Below are positions 43,448-53,279 of a stretch of 64,000 nt of DNA, in pieces. How positions within the stretch are numbered: the first letter of the stretch is position 1; the number at the start of each line of letters is the position of its first letter. The translations under genes were made by a program, and so were the position numbers. Origin of the DNA: Desertivirga xinjiangensis (GTDB taxonomy: Bacteria > Bacteroidota > Bacteroidia > Sphingobacteriales > Sphingobacteriaceae); assembly GCF_024436435.1 (NCBI RefSeq), contig NZ_JAFMZP010000005.1:1-64000 (forward strand). The letters run 5' to 3'. Under the pieces are notes generated by a model. The model saw only the letters and a program-made list of their open reading frames with translations, had not been told where the DNA came from and did not search any database.

Positions 43448-45421
43448 TTAATAATCGATTTCTCCACTATACTTAAGCACTATTAGTGCCAGGGGAGGAA
43501 GTGTAAGGCAAAAGGAATGGCTTTTCTGATGTTTTGGAATTGGGAACGTCTCAATTGGCCCCCGGTTTAATACATCACTTCCGCCATACTTAAGATCATC
43601 AGAGTTAAACACCTCGGTATACATGCCCAGTTTAGGCGCGCCGACCCGGTAATTAGTTTTTACCAAAGGGGTGAAGTTCGCGACGAAAAGAAGCTGCTCG
43701 TCAGGATCCTTTCCTTTTCTTATCCAGCTGATCACACTGTTAAAAGAATCATTGATATCTACCCACTCAAAGCCTTTATCGCTAAAGTTTTCATCATAAA
43801 GAGCAGGTTCGCTTTTGTAAAGTTCGTTAAGGTCTTTTAATAATCTCTGAACACCATAATGGCATGGATGCTCATTTTCATGCCAGTCGAGGCTAAAGTC
43901 ATGCTGCCATTCATGGCGCTGCCCAAAATCGCCTCCCATGAAAATCAGCTTCGCACCGGGATGCCCGTACATATAGCTGTAAAGTAAACGGAGATTAGCA
44001 AATTGTTTCCACTCATCGCCGGGCATTTTGTTGATCAGCGAGTGTTTTCCATACACTACTTCATCATGAGAAAGAGGGAGTGTGAACTTCTCAGAGAAAG
44101 CATAAACCATACTGAATGTTATCTCGCCCTGATGATAGCTTCTGTATATGGGGTCCTTCTGGAAATAGCTTAGCGTATCGTGCATCCAGCCCATCATCCA
44201 TTTCATGTCAAAACCCAAACCGCCCATCGCAGTGGGATGAGTTACCCCCGGCCATGCTGTTGATTCTTCGGCAATAGTGATCACTTCGGGATGAAAGTCA
44301 TGTACGGCCGCATTAAACTCTTTTAAAAAACTAATGGCTTCCAGATTTTCTCTTCCTCCATAGATATTGGGGATCCATTCTCCTTCTTTTCGCGAATAAT
44401 CAAGGTATAACATTGAAGCTACCGCATCTACGCGCAGACCGTCTATATGGAACTTATCCAGCCAGTACAAAGCGTTTGATATAAGGAATGCCCGTACCTC
44501 ATTTCGGCCAAAGTCGAAGATATTACTCTTCCAGTCAGGATGAAAACCTTTACGGGGATCGGCGTACTCATAAAGATGGGTGCCATCAAAGTACCCCAGG
44601 CCATGCTCATCTGTAGGAAAGTGGGAGGGAACCCAGTCAAGTATTACACCAATACCTGCTTTATGTAATTCGTTCACCAGGTACATAAAGTCTTGTGCTG
44701 TGCCGAATCGACTTGAAGGTGCAAAGTAGCCGGTCAGTTGATAACCCCAGGATCCGTAAAAAGGATGTTCCATGACAGGCATAAACTCAATGTGGGTAAA
44801 GCCCATATGACTGCAATAGTGAGGCAGTTCTTCTGCCAGCTCACGATAGCTTAAAAAATCGCCGCTTGCATTGCGCTTCCATGAGCCTATATGGACTTCA
44901 TATATGGATATCGGTTTACCGAGCGCATGTTTTGACGATCGCTCGCTGAGCCAGGCTGAATCATCCCACTGGAAATCGATATCCCATACAACCGTTGCTG
45001 TTGCCGGCGGCGCTTCCCATCTAAAAGCATATGGATCGCCCTTTTCCACACAATAACCATTGTGGGATTCAATATAGTATTTATAGACCTCACCCCTTGT
45101 TATATGAGGAATAAACACTTCCCATATTCCCGAGCCGTCCCATCTTATATTCATGGGATGGGTTCTTTTATCCCAACCATTAAAGTTTCCAATAACAGAC
45201 ACAGACCTGGCGTTTGGTGCCCATACTGCAAAGTAGATGCCCTGAGTGCCATTTTTTTCAAGCCGGTGACTTCCAAGTTTATTGTATAAATGATAATGTT
45301 TGCCGGCTTTAAACAGCTCTATATCAAAATCAGAAAACAGGGAGAAATGATCTGCTGTTGTCAGCGATGTGTTTTCTATATTTTCTTCAAAAGGTAGCAA
45401 ATCTGATTTTTTGTATCCCAT
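43448..45421 (-). CDS. glgB: 1,4-alpha-glucan branching enzyme
   Basis: Adds alpha-1,6 branches to the glucan made by GlgE. 657 residues. N-terminal CBM48 (about 30-130: [23 protein letters not shown]), GH13 barrel with nucleophile Asp in [19 protein letters not shown], acid Glu in [13 protein letters not shown] and the third Asp in [13 protein letters not shown]-terminal beta domain ends at about 650. It is last in the glgE operon, 15 bases after treS. Confidence 0.96.
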   Translation of the reverse strand: MGYKKSDLLPFEENIENTSLTTADHFSLFSDFDIELFKAGKHYHLYNKLGSHRLEKNGTQGIYFAVWAPNARSVSVIGNFNGWDKRTHPMNIRWDGSGIWEVFIPHITRGEVYKYYIESHNGYCVEKGDPYAFRWEAPPATATVVWDIDFQWDDSAWLSERSSKHALGKPISIYEVHIGSWKRNASGDFLSYRELAEELPHYCSHMGFTHIEFMPVMEHPFYGSWGYQLTGYFAPSSRFGTAQDFMYLVNELHKAGIGVILDWVPSHFPTDEHGLGYFDGTHLYEYADPRKGFHPDWKSNIFDFGRNEVRAFLISNALYWLDKFHIDGLRVDAVASMLYLDYSRKEGEWIPNIYGGRENLEAISFLKEFNAAVHDFHPEVITIAEESTAWPGVTHPTAMGGLGFDMKWMMGWMHDTLSYFQKDPIYRSYHQGEITFSMVYAFSEKFTLPLSHDEVVYGKHSLINKMPGDEWKQFANLRLLYSYMYGHPGAKLIFMGGDFGQRHEWQHDFSLDWHENEHPCHYGVQRLLKDLNELYKSEPALYDENFSDKGFEWVDINDSFNSVISWIRKGKDPDEQLLFVANFTPLVKTNYRVGAPKLGMYTEVFNSDDLKYGGSDVLNRGPIETFPIPKHQKSHSFCLTLPPLALIVLKYSGEIDY

Positions 45422-45436
45422 AATATGTTCGTGTGA

Positions 45437-48400
45437 TTATAGATCACTTGTAATGCTGTTTTTTTCCATTATCGTTTTTATACCGCGGATAGGGATGATC
45501 ACCCAGTCGGGCCTGTTGTTTAGCTCATAGTTTAATTCGTACACGGCCTTTTCCAGTAAAAAGGTATCCATTAAAACGTCCAGACTTTCTTTGTCCTTAG
45601 GAATTATCCTGGTGCCTTTTACCGTTTCCAGGTAGGCTTTCATGAAAAATCCGCTCATGTAGTGGTACCATTGTTCTGCATAAGGGATCAACTTTTCTGT
45701 ATCCTCCTTGCTGATCTTGTCATCCAGGAATAATCCGGCATAGGCGGCGTAATGCAGTGAACGTACCATACCGGCCACATCCCTGAGAGCCGAGCGTTTT
45801 AGTCGCCTTTCGCTGTAGGCTTTTGCTGGTTCTCCCTCAAAATCAAGGATAACAAAGTCTTTCCCTGTTAACAATACCTGGCCCAGGTGGTAGTCGCCGT
45901 GCACCCTGATCTTGAGCACATCGATCTTTTTACGATATATTCTTCTGAAAACTTCCAGGATATCACTTTTCATACTCAGAATTTCAGTAGCTTCCTGTTT
46001 TACCTGCGGCTGTAGCTTGCTTGTATTACGAACCTGATTCTGAAATGCGGCCCTGACAAGCGACTGCAGGGAAGAATACAGTGACCGTTGGTAGTGCAAT
46101 GAATATTCTTCAGGGCGGAACTCAGGTAAATCGTCACCCGATGCCAGAGCAATATGCATTTCGCCAGTACGGATGCCCAGCAATCTGATCCTTTCCGCCA
46201 GTGACGCATCTATGAGGGTTTTTATTTCTTCCGGAGCATCCTCGTAGTCTACCGGATTGGTTAAAGAACCCTGTAGTGGTGACTTAGGAGCTTCTACTCT
46301 CGTTCCCGACAGAATATTTTCGTAGAAGTCGTTAAGTCTCTCTATCATGTATGCCCAGGCGTCACCACTATTTTCAATCATCTCCTGTACCATGCCAAGC
46401 ACCATACTGCCGCGGCCGAACTCCCATTTTACAGATCCGAGGTAAGTGGGAATGTGTTCGAACCTGGCATGTTTGCTCAGGAAGTGATTTATTTCGAGAT
46501 CGGGATTAATGGCAGTATCGACCTTCCGGTAGATCTTCAGGAAAAACTTGTTGTCAAAACTTATGGCTGTATTACTTTGCTCAACGGAGATCACTTTGGG
46601 TTTGATCTTATCGTGTTCAGCAAAATAGTTCTTCATTAATTTATTGCCTGAGAACTGGATCTCGCCGTCTTTTAAATCTATATTCTGATTGTTTGTAATC
46701 CGGTTAAACAGAACCATCTGATATTCTTCGCCATACAATGCATCATATAATACACCTTCTTCCGGCGTTCCGTTTTGTCCATCTAATTGTACACGGGCCA
46801 GAACAGATTGAGGGTAGTTTTCCTTAAGTGTCTGAACATTAGCTCCGCTGGCAAAACTTACAGGTAGATGGTAAATTTCGGGCAAGCCACTCTGATAGTG
46901 CAGTTCTATCAATAGTACGAGTGCCGGATTTTCAGACAGAGGGATAAAAGCATGATTAATGATCTGGATACTTTCGATCAGACGCCCTTTACCTCCAAAC
47001 CAGCGCACTTTCATGAGGTATTGCTGCAGCACTGTCTTTTCAAGGCTAGTAACGGCTTGCCTTGATACAATATCTTTCCACTTGCTGAGTTGAACAAGAG
47101 GCAGATCCTTATGTTCTCCAATCTCAGGGAAGCTTTTCTCCAGAATAAACCATTGACAATCATAGGGGCTTAGGGTAAAAAAGTAAGGCGTATCCTCTTT
47201 AATTGCAGGGTACTTGTTCTTACTAAAGATCTCTACCGGAAGATAGCCTTTAAAAGCATTAAGGTCAAGCTCGGCAGGCTGGGCGTATCGCGACAGGTTT
47301 ACAATTACAAGAACTGTTTCATCCTGATAAGTCCTGGTAAAGGACAGTACTTTTGAGTTTTCAGCCTGGATAAATTTCATATCGCCTCGGCTGAAGGCTT
47401 TATACTGCTTACGTGTATTAATTATTCGTTTTGTCCACCAAAGCAAGGAGCTGGTATTTCGCCGCTGTATATCAACGTTAACTGATTCGTAGTGGTAAGA
47501 AGGATCCAATATAACAGGCAGATAAAGCCGGTGCGGATTTGCCTCAGAGAAGCCAGCATTTCTATCTGAGGACCATTGCATTGGCGTACGAACTCCGTCA
47601 CGGTCTCCTAAATAGAAGTTATCGCCCATCCCGATTTCATCTCCGTAATAGATGACAGGGGTTCCCGGGAATGAAAACAAAAGGTAGTTTAATAACTCTA
47701 TTTTTTTACGGCTGTTATCCATTAGGGGTGCAAGGCGGTGCCTGATACCCAGGTTAATGCGCGCTTTCGGATCTTTCACATACACCTTATACATGTAATC
47801 GCGCTCCTCATCAGTAACCATTTCAAGGGTAAGTTCGTCGTGGTTGCGCAGAAACATTGCCCATTGACAGGTCTCGGGGATTGTCGGGGTTTGTTCAAAG
47901 ATGTCAGTAAGAGGATAGCGGTCCTCCATTTGTAAGGACATGAACATCCGCGGCATCACCGGGAAGTGATAATTCATATGACATTCGTCGCCGTCGCCAA
48001 AGTAAGCTGCCGAATCTTCAGGCCACATATTTGCCTCTGCGAGCAAAAGAGTTCCAGGGAAGTTGTCATCTACATGTTTCCTGAGTTTTTTCAAATACTC
48101 GTGGGTCTCTGGCAAGTTTTCGCAATTGGTGCCTTCCCGCTCAAACAAGTATGGAACAGCATCAAGACGGAAGCCGTCAACGCCCATTTTGCACCAGTAG
48201 TCTATTATTTTAAAAACTTCCTGCTGAACCAGGGGATTATCATAGTTCAAATCTGGCTGGTGATGAAAAAAGCGATGCCAGTAATATTGCTGGGCTACAG
48301 GATCCCAGGTCCAGTTTGAGCCTTCGTAATCCTGAAATATGATCCGCACTTCATTAAATTGATTAGGATCGTCAGTCCATACATAAAAATCCCTGTAGGG

Positions 48401-48790
48401 TGAACCTTTTGGAGCCTTTCTGGCCCTTTGGAACCAGGGATGCTGATCAGAAGTATGGTTAATGACCAGCTCGGTTATTACTTTGAGGTTCCGGTTATGA
48501 GCCTCCCGCAGGAACTGTTTGAATTCCTTTAAATCACCATAAGATGGATTTATGCTGTAGTAGTCGGCAATATCGTAACCATCGTCCTTTAAAGGCGATG
48601 GATAAAAGGGAAGGAGCCAGATTGCGGTTACACCCAGGTTTTGCAGATAATCGAGTCTTTCCAGTAAGCCCTTGAAATCGCCAATTCCGTCGCAGTTTCC
48701 GTCGCGGAAGGCTTTTATATGAAGTTCATAAATAACTGCATCTTTATACCAATGAAGTTTATCGTCTATTTGATTGTGGTTATCGGGCAT
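45437..48790 (-). CDS. treS: trehalose synthase / maltokinase fusion
   Basis: 1117 residues in two enzymes. Residues about 1-550: GH13 TreS, isomerising trehalose and maltose (WYKDAVIYELHIKAFRD; nucleophile Asp in VDGFRLDAVPYL; Glu in LLAEANMWPED; FLRNHDELTLEM). Residues about 585-1110: maltokinase (Pep2/Mak), an APH-like kinase with VRWFGGKGR and catalytic HGDYHLGQVLL plus VILDFEGEPAK. The product, maltose 1-phosphate, feeds GlgE next door. The fusion is common where the GlgE route is complete. Confidence 0.95.
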   Translation of the reverse strand: MPDNHNQIDDKLHWYKDAVIYELHIKAFRDGNCDGIGDFKGLLERLDYLQNLGVTAIWLLPFYPSPLKDDGYDIADYYSINPSYGDLKEFKQFLREAHNRNLKVITELVINHTSDQHPWFQRARKAPKGSPYRDFYVWTDDPNQFNEVRIIFQDYEGSNWTWDPVAQQYYWHRFFHHQPDLNYDNPLVQQEVFKIIDYWCKMGVDGFRLDAVPYLFEREGTNCENLPETHEYLKKLRKHVDDNFPGTLLLAEANMWPEDSAAYFGDGDECHMNYHFPVMPRMFMSLQMEDRYPLTDIFEQTPTIPETCQWAMFLRNHDELTLEMVTDEERDYMYKVYVKDPKARINLGIRHRLAPLMDNSRKKIELLNYLLFSFPGTPVIYYGDEIGMGDNFYLGDRDGVRTPMQWSSDRNAGFSEANPHRLYLPVILDPSYHYESVNVDIQRRNTSSLLWWTKRIINTRKQYKAFSRGDMKFIQAENSKVLSFTRTYQDETVLVIVNLSRYAQPAELDLNAFKGYLPVEIFSKNKYPAIKEDTPYFFTLSPYDCQWFILEKSFPEIGEHKDLPLVQLSKWKDIVSRQAVTSLEKTVLQQYLMKVRWFGGKGRLIESIQIINHAFIPLSENPALVLLIELHYQSGLPEIYHLPVSFASGANVQTLKENYPQSVLARVQLDGQNGTPEEGVLYDALYGEEYQMVLFNRITNNQNIDLKDGEIQFSGNKLMKNYFAEHDKIKPKVISVEQSNTAISFDNKFFLKIYRKVDTAINPDLEINHFLSKHARFEHIPTYLGSVKWEFGRGSMVLGMVQEMIENSGDAWAYMIERLNDFYENILSGTRVEAPKSPLQGSLTNPVDYEDAPEEIKTLIDASLAERIRLLGIRTGEMHIALASGDDLPEFRPEEYSLHYQRSLYSSLQSLVRAAFQNQVRNTSKLQPQVKQEATEILSMKSDILEVFRRIYRKKIDVLKIRVHGDYHLGQVLLTGKDFVILDFEGEPAKAYSERRLKRSALRDVAGMVRSLHYAAYAGLFLDDKISKEDTEKLIPYAEQWYHYMSGFFMKAYLETVKGTRIIPKDKESLDVLMDTFLLEKAVYELNYELNNRPDWVIIPIRGIKTIMEKNSITSDL

Positions 48791-48807
48791 GTGAATATGG
48801 TTAATAA

Positions 48808-50811
48808 TTAAATTAACAGGTCTGATGTTTCTTGTTGCTGCTCTATTTTAAACACATGAACGGGCATCTCGTATGGATTTAATTCCACATAGTTCCATTC
48901 ATTTTGCCAGTGATACCGGCTGCCACTGAGCAGGTCATGTACGATATAAGGCTTATCCGGATCAATGCCGAGATTTGAAATGGGGATCTTTACATAGGCG
49001 CCCTGTGTGTTAAACAGATCCAGGTTTGCAGCCATGATAAGTGTATTGCTGTTCTTTTTATCATTTTTAGTGTAGCAGATGATCTGCTCATTTGTGGTTT
49101 CTGCCAGACCGATATTCCAGGTAGAATGAAAAGCAGTATTTTGTTTACGTATCTTATTGATACGGGTGATTATCTCCCTTATCCTGGTGTACTGATCCCA
49201 ATCCCAGTGTCTGACCTCGTATTTTTCATTATCGATATATTCTTCTTTTCCCGGACGAGGCTCATTTAATCCAAACTCATAAACGGGTCCATACAGTCCA
49301 TAATTCGAAGAAAGAGTGGCAGCTAAGAGAACGCGTAAAATATGAGCGTTTTCGCCCCCATAGGTCAGCAATGGTGGTAAGATATCGGGGGTATTCGGCC
49401 AAAAGTTGGGTCTGAAATAATAACGCTGGTCAGTGTTCGTCAGTTCGTTGATATATTCTTCCAGTTCGTGTTTTGTATTGCGCCAGGTATAATAAGTGTA
49501 CGATTGGTTGAATCCGTTTTTAGCCAGTCGTTCCATAATACGGGGACGAGTGAATGCTTCGGCCAGGAATATGATATCCGGTCGCTTGGCACGAACTTCT
49601 TTGATCATCCATTCCCAGAATGGAAATGCTTTGGTATGCGGATTATCGACCCTGAAGATGTTTATACCCTGTTCGATCCAATAGTCAATTACACTCTTTA
49701 ATTCCTGCCAAAGATTTTCCCAATCCTCTGTTTCAAAGTTTATGGGTAGAATATCTTCGTATTTCTTAGGCGGATTCTCTGCATACTGAACAGAGCCATC
49801 GGGCCGCCATTTGAACCATTGGGGATGCTCTTTAACATAAGGGTGGTCGGGAGCGCATTGATACGCAATGTCCATAGCTACATCAATCCCATAATTTTTA
49901 GCTTCCTCAATAAGGTTTTTAAAGTCCTGCAATGATCCCAGTTCTGGGTGGATATCTTTGTGTCCCCCAAGACGATTACCTATTGCCCATGGAGAGCCCG
50001 GTTCTCCAGGTTCAGCTACCAGGGAATTATTTTTTCCCTTCCTGTTTATCTCTCCAATCGGATGAATGGGAGGGAGATAGAGGACGTCGAAGCCCATTTT
50101 TGCAATCCTGGGTAGCAGGGCCTTTACATCGTTGAAAGTACCATGTTTATTAGCTTCCTTAGAAGCCGACCTTGGAAATAACTCATACCAGGTGCTAAAA
50201 CCAGCTTTCTTTCTTTCCACTTCGATGGTAAACTCTGGGGAAATGGTATCAAGAGAGGTGTCCCGGTTTCTGTACATGAGCTCAGACAGCTCATTACTTG
50301 TGGAAATATTCACCAAATTGTCTGGATCATCCTTGAGTGACTTAAACTGATCGATGTATTTCACCAGCAAAGTTTGATCAGCTTTCGGTGACTTTGACGC
50401 CGTCTTTTCAACCATCTCCAGTCCAATCAAAAATTCTACCGAGATGTCCTGACCTGCGTCGTGTTTTTTAATGAGTCCCTTTTGCCAGGTTGTAAAATGG
50501 TCGATCCATGCCCGGATGCTGAAGGTATGCAAGCCAAGATCCTCTGGCTCAAATGTGCCCTCCCAGTAATCATTAGCCAGATGTTTAAGTGGAATATGTA
50601 CCGGTGACTGACCCGCTTTATGGATATCGGCTGCAGCGGCAACTTCATCGTGACCATCCCCAAAGATACTTGCCGAGATTGTTATGATCTCGTGTATAGC
50701 AGATCTTGCCGGATATTGACCGTTTTCAACTGAGGGCTTTACATTCGTGATTATTGCTCTTTTCCTACCATTTTCGTTCATGCGCAGATGATTTTGCAGG
50801 TAAATTTTCAT
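48808..50811 (-). CDS. glgE: alpha-1,4-glucan:maltose-1-phosphate maltosyltransferase
   Basis: Lengthens alpha-1,4-glucan two glucoses at a time from maltose 1-phosphate. 667 residues. N-terminal immunoglobulin-like domain (about 20-130), helical insert, then GH13 barrel with GFDVLYLPPIHPIGEINRKG, the nucleophile Asp in NIFRVDNPHTKAFPFWEW and acid Glu in IIFLAEAFTRP. The ATG at 50811 has an AGGTG sequence only two bases before it; an ATG ten codons later is possible. It is first of glgE-treS-glgB. Confidence 0.95.
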   Translation of the reverse strand: MKIYLQNHLRMNENGRKRAIITNVKPSVENGQYPARSAIHEIITISASIFGDGHDEVAAAADIHKAGQSPVHIPLKHLANDYWEGTFEPEDLGLHTFSIRAWIDHFTTWQKGLIKKHDAGQDISVEFLIGLEMVEKTASKSPKADQTLLVKYIDQFKSLKDDPDNLVNISTSNELSELMYRNRDTSLDTISPEFTIEVERKKAGFSTWYELFPRSASKEANKHGTFNDVKALLPRIAKMGFDVLYLPPIHPIGEINRKGKNNSLVAEPGEPGSPWAIGNRLGGHKDIHPELGSLQDFKNLIEEAKNYGIDVAMDIAYQCAPDHPYVKEHPQWFKWRPDGSVQYAENPPKKYEDILPINFETEDWENLWQELKSVIDYWIEQGINIFRVDNPHTKAFPFWEWMIKEVRAKRPDIIFLAEAFTRPRIMERLAKNGFNQSYTYYTWRNTKHELEEYINELTNTDQRYYFRPNFWPNTPDILPPLLTYGGENAHILRVLLAATLSSNYGLYGPVYEFGLNEPRPGKEEYIDNEKYEVRHWDWDQYTRIREIITRINKIRKQNTAFHSTWNIGLAETTNEQIICYTKNDKKNSNTLIMAANLDLFNTQGAYVKIPISNLGIDPDKPYIVHDLLSGSRYHWQNEWNYVELNPYEMPVHVFKIEQQQETSDLLI

Positions 50812-51046
50812 TCACCTAATTATAGGTTCATTGCAAAAACTGCATAGTGCGGCCAAAAGTTTTTATAAAATGATATTATAGTGAAGCCTTGTGTGGACGA
50901 ATGTTTTACAAAAGTATACAAACTACTTATCTGGAATGTCAGGTAATGTTCTGATAATCAGGTGTTCGTTAGTTTTCTTGACTTTTTAGAATGTGTCATT
51001 CGAAAATCTTTTTTATAAAAGATAGAAAATTGGATCTTTTAAAGTG

Positions 51047-51054
51047 TACCTTTA
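51047..51054 (+). promoter_or_regulatory. cold shock gene -7 box
   Basis: TACCTTTA, one mismatch from TAnnTTTG, 20 bases before the ATG. The gap from 50812 to here is AT-rich with no other gene seen. Confidence 0.4.
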
Positions 51055-51074
51055 TATTAATTAATAATAATATA

Positions 51075-51266
51075 ATGCAACAAGGAACAGTAAAATTTTT
51101 TAATGAAACTAAAGGTTTCGGATTTATTATCCCTTCAACAGGTGGTAGCGAAATCTTCGTTCATTCTTCAGGTCTTATCGATAACATTCGTGAGAATGAT
51201 ACCGTAACTTACGATGTTGAGCAAGGTAGAAAAGGCTTAAATGCAGTAAATGTGAAAGTTAGCTAA
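51075..51266 (+). CDS. cold shock domain protein, CspA family
   Basis: 63 residues from the ATG at 51075; the frame opens 28 codons earlier but that part is not conserved and precedes the -7 box. Single OB-fold with RNP motifs KGFGFI and EIFVHSS, acting as RNA chaperone. The usual length is 64-70 residues. A strong terminator follows. Confidence 0.93.
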   Translation: MQQGTVKFFNETKGFGFIIPSTGGSEIFVHSSGLIDNIRENDTVTYDVEQGRKGLNAVNVKVS

Positions 51267-51290
51267 GAAAACTAGTATCATAAATTGTAG

Positions 51291-51322
51291 GCATCCATCA
51301 TTTGATGGATGCTTTTTTTTTA
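51291..51322 (+). terminator. cold shock gene terminator
   Basis: GCATCCATC pairs with GATGGATGC around ATTT, then nine T. The next 245 bases before the following gene are AT-rich and hold no feature I can name. Confidence 0.93.
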
Positions 51323-51570
51323 GGCAGATTTTTCTCTCCTGTTACTACTCTCTGTCATTAAAAAAGTTCTATATTTTAAAAACTATTCGGCATTTATATT
51401 GTATCATTTGAAGAAATATACCATGCTTTTACACAGCTTCTGCCCAATTTTCTCTTTGAGGGAAAAAAAATGTTTTTGTGTACTTGTAGTGTGGTTTTAT
51501 TTATTAATTTTACAATAATTAAATCTATTGATTGTCAAGTTCTTATTAAAGTAAGTTATATTTTATTGAA

Positions 51571-51864
51571 ATGCTACAGAAAACATACGTAAAAAGTAAA
51601 GATCTTTGGAAAGTAAAGTTCACTTTCAAACATGATAGTGCTGAAACAGTAGAGATACTGGGTCTTAATAGTGATTGGGAGAACTCGATTCCGCTCAGCA
51701 AAAAAAAGGATGGTTCTTTCTCAACAGAAATAACCCTTCCAAAAAATAGTCAGCATGAATTTAAATATCGTGTAAATAAAACGGAGTGGATGGAAGAGCC
51801 AGAAGCTGACGATCAGAATGTTAACGCTTTTGGTAGCACTAATAGTGTTTTGATCCTTAACTAA
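51571..51864 (+). CDS. stand-alone glycogen-binding (CBM48/AMPK-type) domain protein
   Basis: 97 residues, nearly all of it one early-set beta-sandwich: VKFTFKHDSAETVEILGLNSDWENSIPLSKKKDGSFSTEITLP, with the HEFKYRVNKTEW strand and the acidic EEPEADDQN turn seen in isoamylase N-terminal and AMPK glycogen-binding domains. No catalytic domain is attached. It lies 0.8 kb from the glgE operon on the opposite strand, so it may help glucan recognition; that link is inferred. Confidence 0.75.
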   Translation: MLQKTYVKSKDLWKVKFTFKHDSAETVEILGLNSDWENSIPLSKKKDGSFSTEITLPKNSQHEFKYRVNKTEWMEEPEADDQNVNAFGSTNSVLILN

Positions 51865-51890
51865 AGAGATTCGCGGATTACGGTTAAAAA

Positions 51891-51926
51891 TACAAAAAGC
51901 GGCACTTCTGTGGCCGCTTTTTGTAT
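51891..51926. terminator. bidirectional terminator
   Basis: ACAAAAAGCGGC and GCCGCTTTTTGT flank a nine-base loop. It separates the CBM48 gene from the convergent Dabb gene. Confidence 0.88.
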
Positions 51927-51927
51927 T

Positions 51928-52224
51928 TTAATGAGAATCATAGATAACCACTTTCTCAAAAAGCCCCCTGAACTCATCAAGAAAGGCTTTATGTATTGGA
52001 TGTTCCTGATACACATCATGTCCTGCCAGGTCATCGAATAAGGTTAGCAAAGAAAAGGTATAAGTGGTGTCTACTACAGCCCTGCTGATCGGCGCCGGGG
52101 TTCCGATATAAATTGATTTAATAGTTTCTACTCCCTGAAGGGACTCTAGACCTCCTCGGAACGCTTCTTTTTGTTCTTCGGAAGTATCGGCTTTAAGCCA
52201 GAATAAAACGTGATGAGTAAGCAT
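51928..52224 (-). CDS. Dabb-family (stress-responsive alpha/beta barrel) protein
   Basis: 98 residues from the ATG at 52224. A TTG at 52251 is also open but belongs to the -7 box itself, so it cannot be the start. Dimeric ferredoxin-like fold with HHVLFWLKADTSEEQKEAF near the N-terminus and LTLFDDLAGHDVYQEHPIHKAF, typical of Dabb proteins. Function is unknown; some relatives are stress-induced. Confidence 0.85.
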   Translation of the reverse strand: MLTHHVLFWLKADTSEEQKEAFRGGLESLQGVETIKSIYIGTPAPISRAVVDTTYTFSLLTLFDDLAGHDVYQEHPIHKAFLDEFRGLFEKVVIYDSH

Positions 52225-52248
52225 ACTTATTGAATTTTGTGAATGCGG

Positions 52249-52256
52249 CAAATATA
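52249..52256 (-). promoter_or_regulatory. Dabb gene promoter -7 box
   Basis: TATATTTG on the minus strand, perfect TAnnTTTG, 24 bases before the chosen ATG. Confidence 0.65.
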
Positions 52257-52378
52257 GAGAAGTATATGCAAAGGATCTAAATTAAACCTTTTTACATTTA
52301 GCTTGTCTGTTATTATTAAAGAGAAAATATTAAGCATAAATTATTTGGCATTATTTTTTCAGTAGAATATAAAAATTA

Positions 52379-52394
52379 AACACACACACACACA
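52379..52394. repeat. CA dinucleotide repeat in a leader
   Basis: An unbroken run of about eight CA units (ACACACACACACACAC), directly before the glycine-zipper lipoprotein gene. Such tracts can vary by slippage and alter leader length. Confidence 0.75.
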
Positions 52395-52411
52395 TAAACA
52401 CTATTAGGCTT

Positions 52412-52894
52412 ATGAAACGGATAATGATAGCTTTTGCAGTTGCCTCAATATTTGCGGCATGCAACAACAACACAAAAACAAACAGTCAGGAAGTTTCAGC
52501 GCGCGATTCGGTTAAGATGCTGCAATATTCAATGAAGGCAATGCGCGATAGTTTGAAGATTGACAGTTTACAACGTGTTGCGGAAAATGCAAAACTGCAA
52601 CAACAGCAAGCTGCAGCACAAAGGGTAGCCTATTCTGCTGCACCGAAAAGACAAACCTACGTTAAAGGAGTGTCTGAATCATACTACTATACTCCAACAC
52701 CTGTACAACAAAAAAAGAAAGGCTGGAGTTCGGCAGCTAAAGGAGCTGTAATCGGAGCTGGTGCAGGTGCTGTTACCGGGGTACTTGTTGACAAAAAGGA
52801 TGGACGTGGTGCCGTAATCGGGGGTCTGTTGGGAGCAGGTACCGGTTATGTGATCGGTCGTTCTAAGGATAAGAAGACAGGAAGAGCGCAATAA
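52412..52894 (+). CDS. glycine-zipper lipoprotein
   Basis: 160 residues. Lipoprotein signal with Cys in SIFAACNNNT (about residue 17), an alpha-helical and Gln-rich middle, and a glycine-zipper segment (AAKGAVIGAGAGAVTGVLVD then GAVIGGLLGAGTGYVIGRS). The zipper (YMGG-like) suggests membrane insertion or self-assembly. A cationic end (RSKDKKTGRAQ) follows. Exact role unknown. Confidence 0.78.
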   Translation: MKRIMIAFAVASIFAACNNNTKTNSQEVSARDSVKMLQYSMKAMRDSLKIDSLQRVAENAKLQQQQAAAQRVAYSAAPKRQTYVKGVSESYYYTPTPVQQKKKGWSSAAKGAVIGAGAGAVTGVLVDKKDGRGAVIGGLLGAGTGYVIGRSKDKKTGRAQ

Positions 52895-52911
52895 TAATTC
52901 TGATTTACGAT

Positions 52912-52948
52912 AAAAAAGGCGCTGTGAGAACCTCACAGCGCCTTTTTT
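52912..52948. terminator. bidirectional terminator
   Basis: GGCGCTGTGAG pairs perfectly with CTCACAGCGCC around AAC, with six A before and six T after. It serves the glycine-zipper gene and the convergent YtxH-like gene. Confidence 0.95.
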
Positions 52949-53031
52949 ATGAATTGATTTGTCTACAACTCCTGGAGAGGCGCCTCAACTTCATCCTGCA
53001 GAGCTGCGCTCATGCACGTTTATATTACCAC

Positions 53032-53226
53032 TTAAATTCCCAGGGTTGTTTCCTCTGTTTCTTCTTCCACACCGGCACCTTTGTTAGCACCTCTAAGTTT
53101 TTCCCCGGCCCACTCCCCGATTCTTGAGCGGGTGGTTTTTCCGTCATCAGAGGTTAGCAAGATTGCTGCTATTGCACCCGTTGCCGCCCCGGCCAGTAAA
53201 GCTAAAATGATCTTCTGGTTTTTCAT
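53032..53226 (-). CDS. YtxH-like small membrane protein
   Basis: 64 residues from the ATG at 53226. One Gly/Ala-rich membrane helix (ILALLAGAATGAIAAILLTSD) followed by a charged soluble end (GKTTRSRIGEWAGEKLRGA). This is the YtxH/gas-vesicle-GvpP-like layout, a general stress membrane protein type. Its own -7 box is upstream. Confidence 0.78.
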   Translation of the reverse strand: MKNQKIILALLAGAATGAIAAILLTSDDGKTTRSRIGEWAGEKLRGANKGAGVEEETEETTLGI

Positions 53227-53246
53227 CAATTAAATCTTCAGTTCTG

Positions 53247-53254
53247 CAAATATA
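53247..53254 (-). promoter_or_regulatory. YtxH-like gene promoter -7 box
   Basis: TATATTTG on the minus strand, perfect TAnnTTTG, with TTTG 15 bases upstream. Leader of about 15 bases. Confidence 0.6.
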
Positions 53255-53279
53255 TACTTTCAACCGTATCAAAAAGAGT

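Noticed and set aside
50991-51074. N-terminal extension of the cold shock protein
   Set aside because: The extra 28 codons lie across the -7 box and are not part of the cold shock fold; the ATG at 51075 gives the normal 63-residue protein.
52225-52251. TTG start for the Dabb protein
   Set aside because: The TTG is part of the promoter -7 box TATATTTG.
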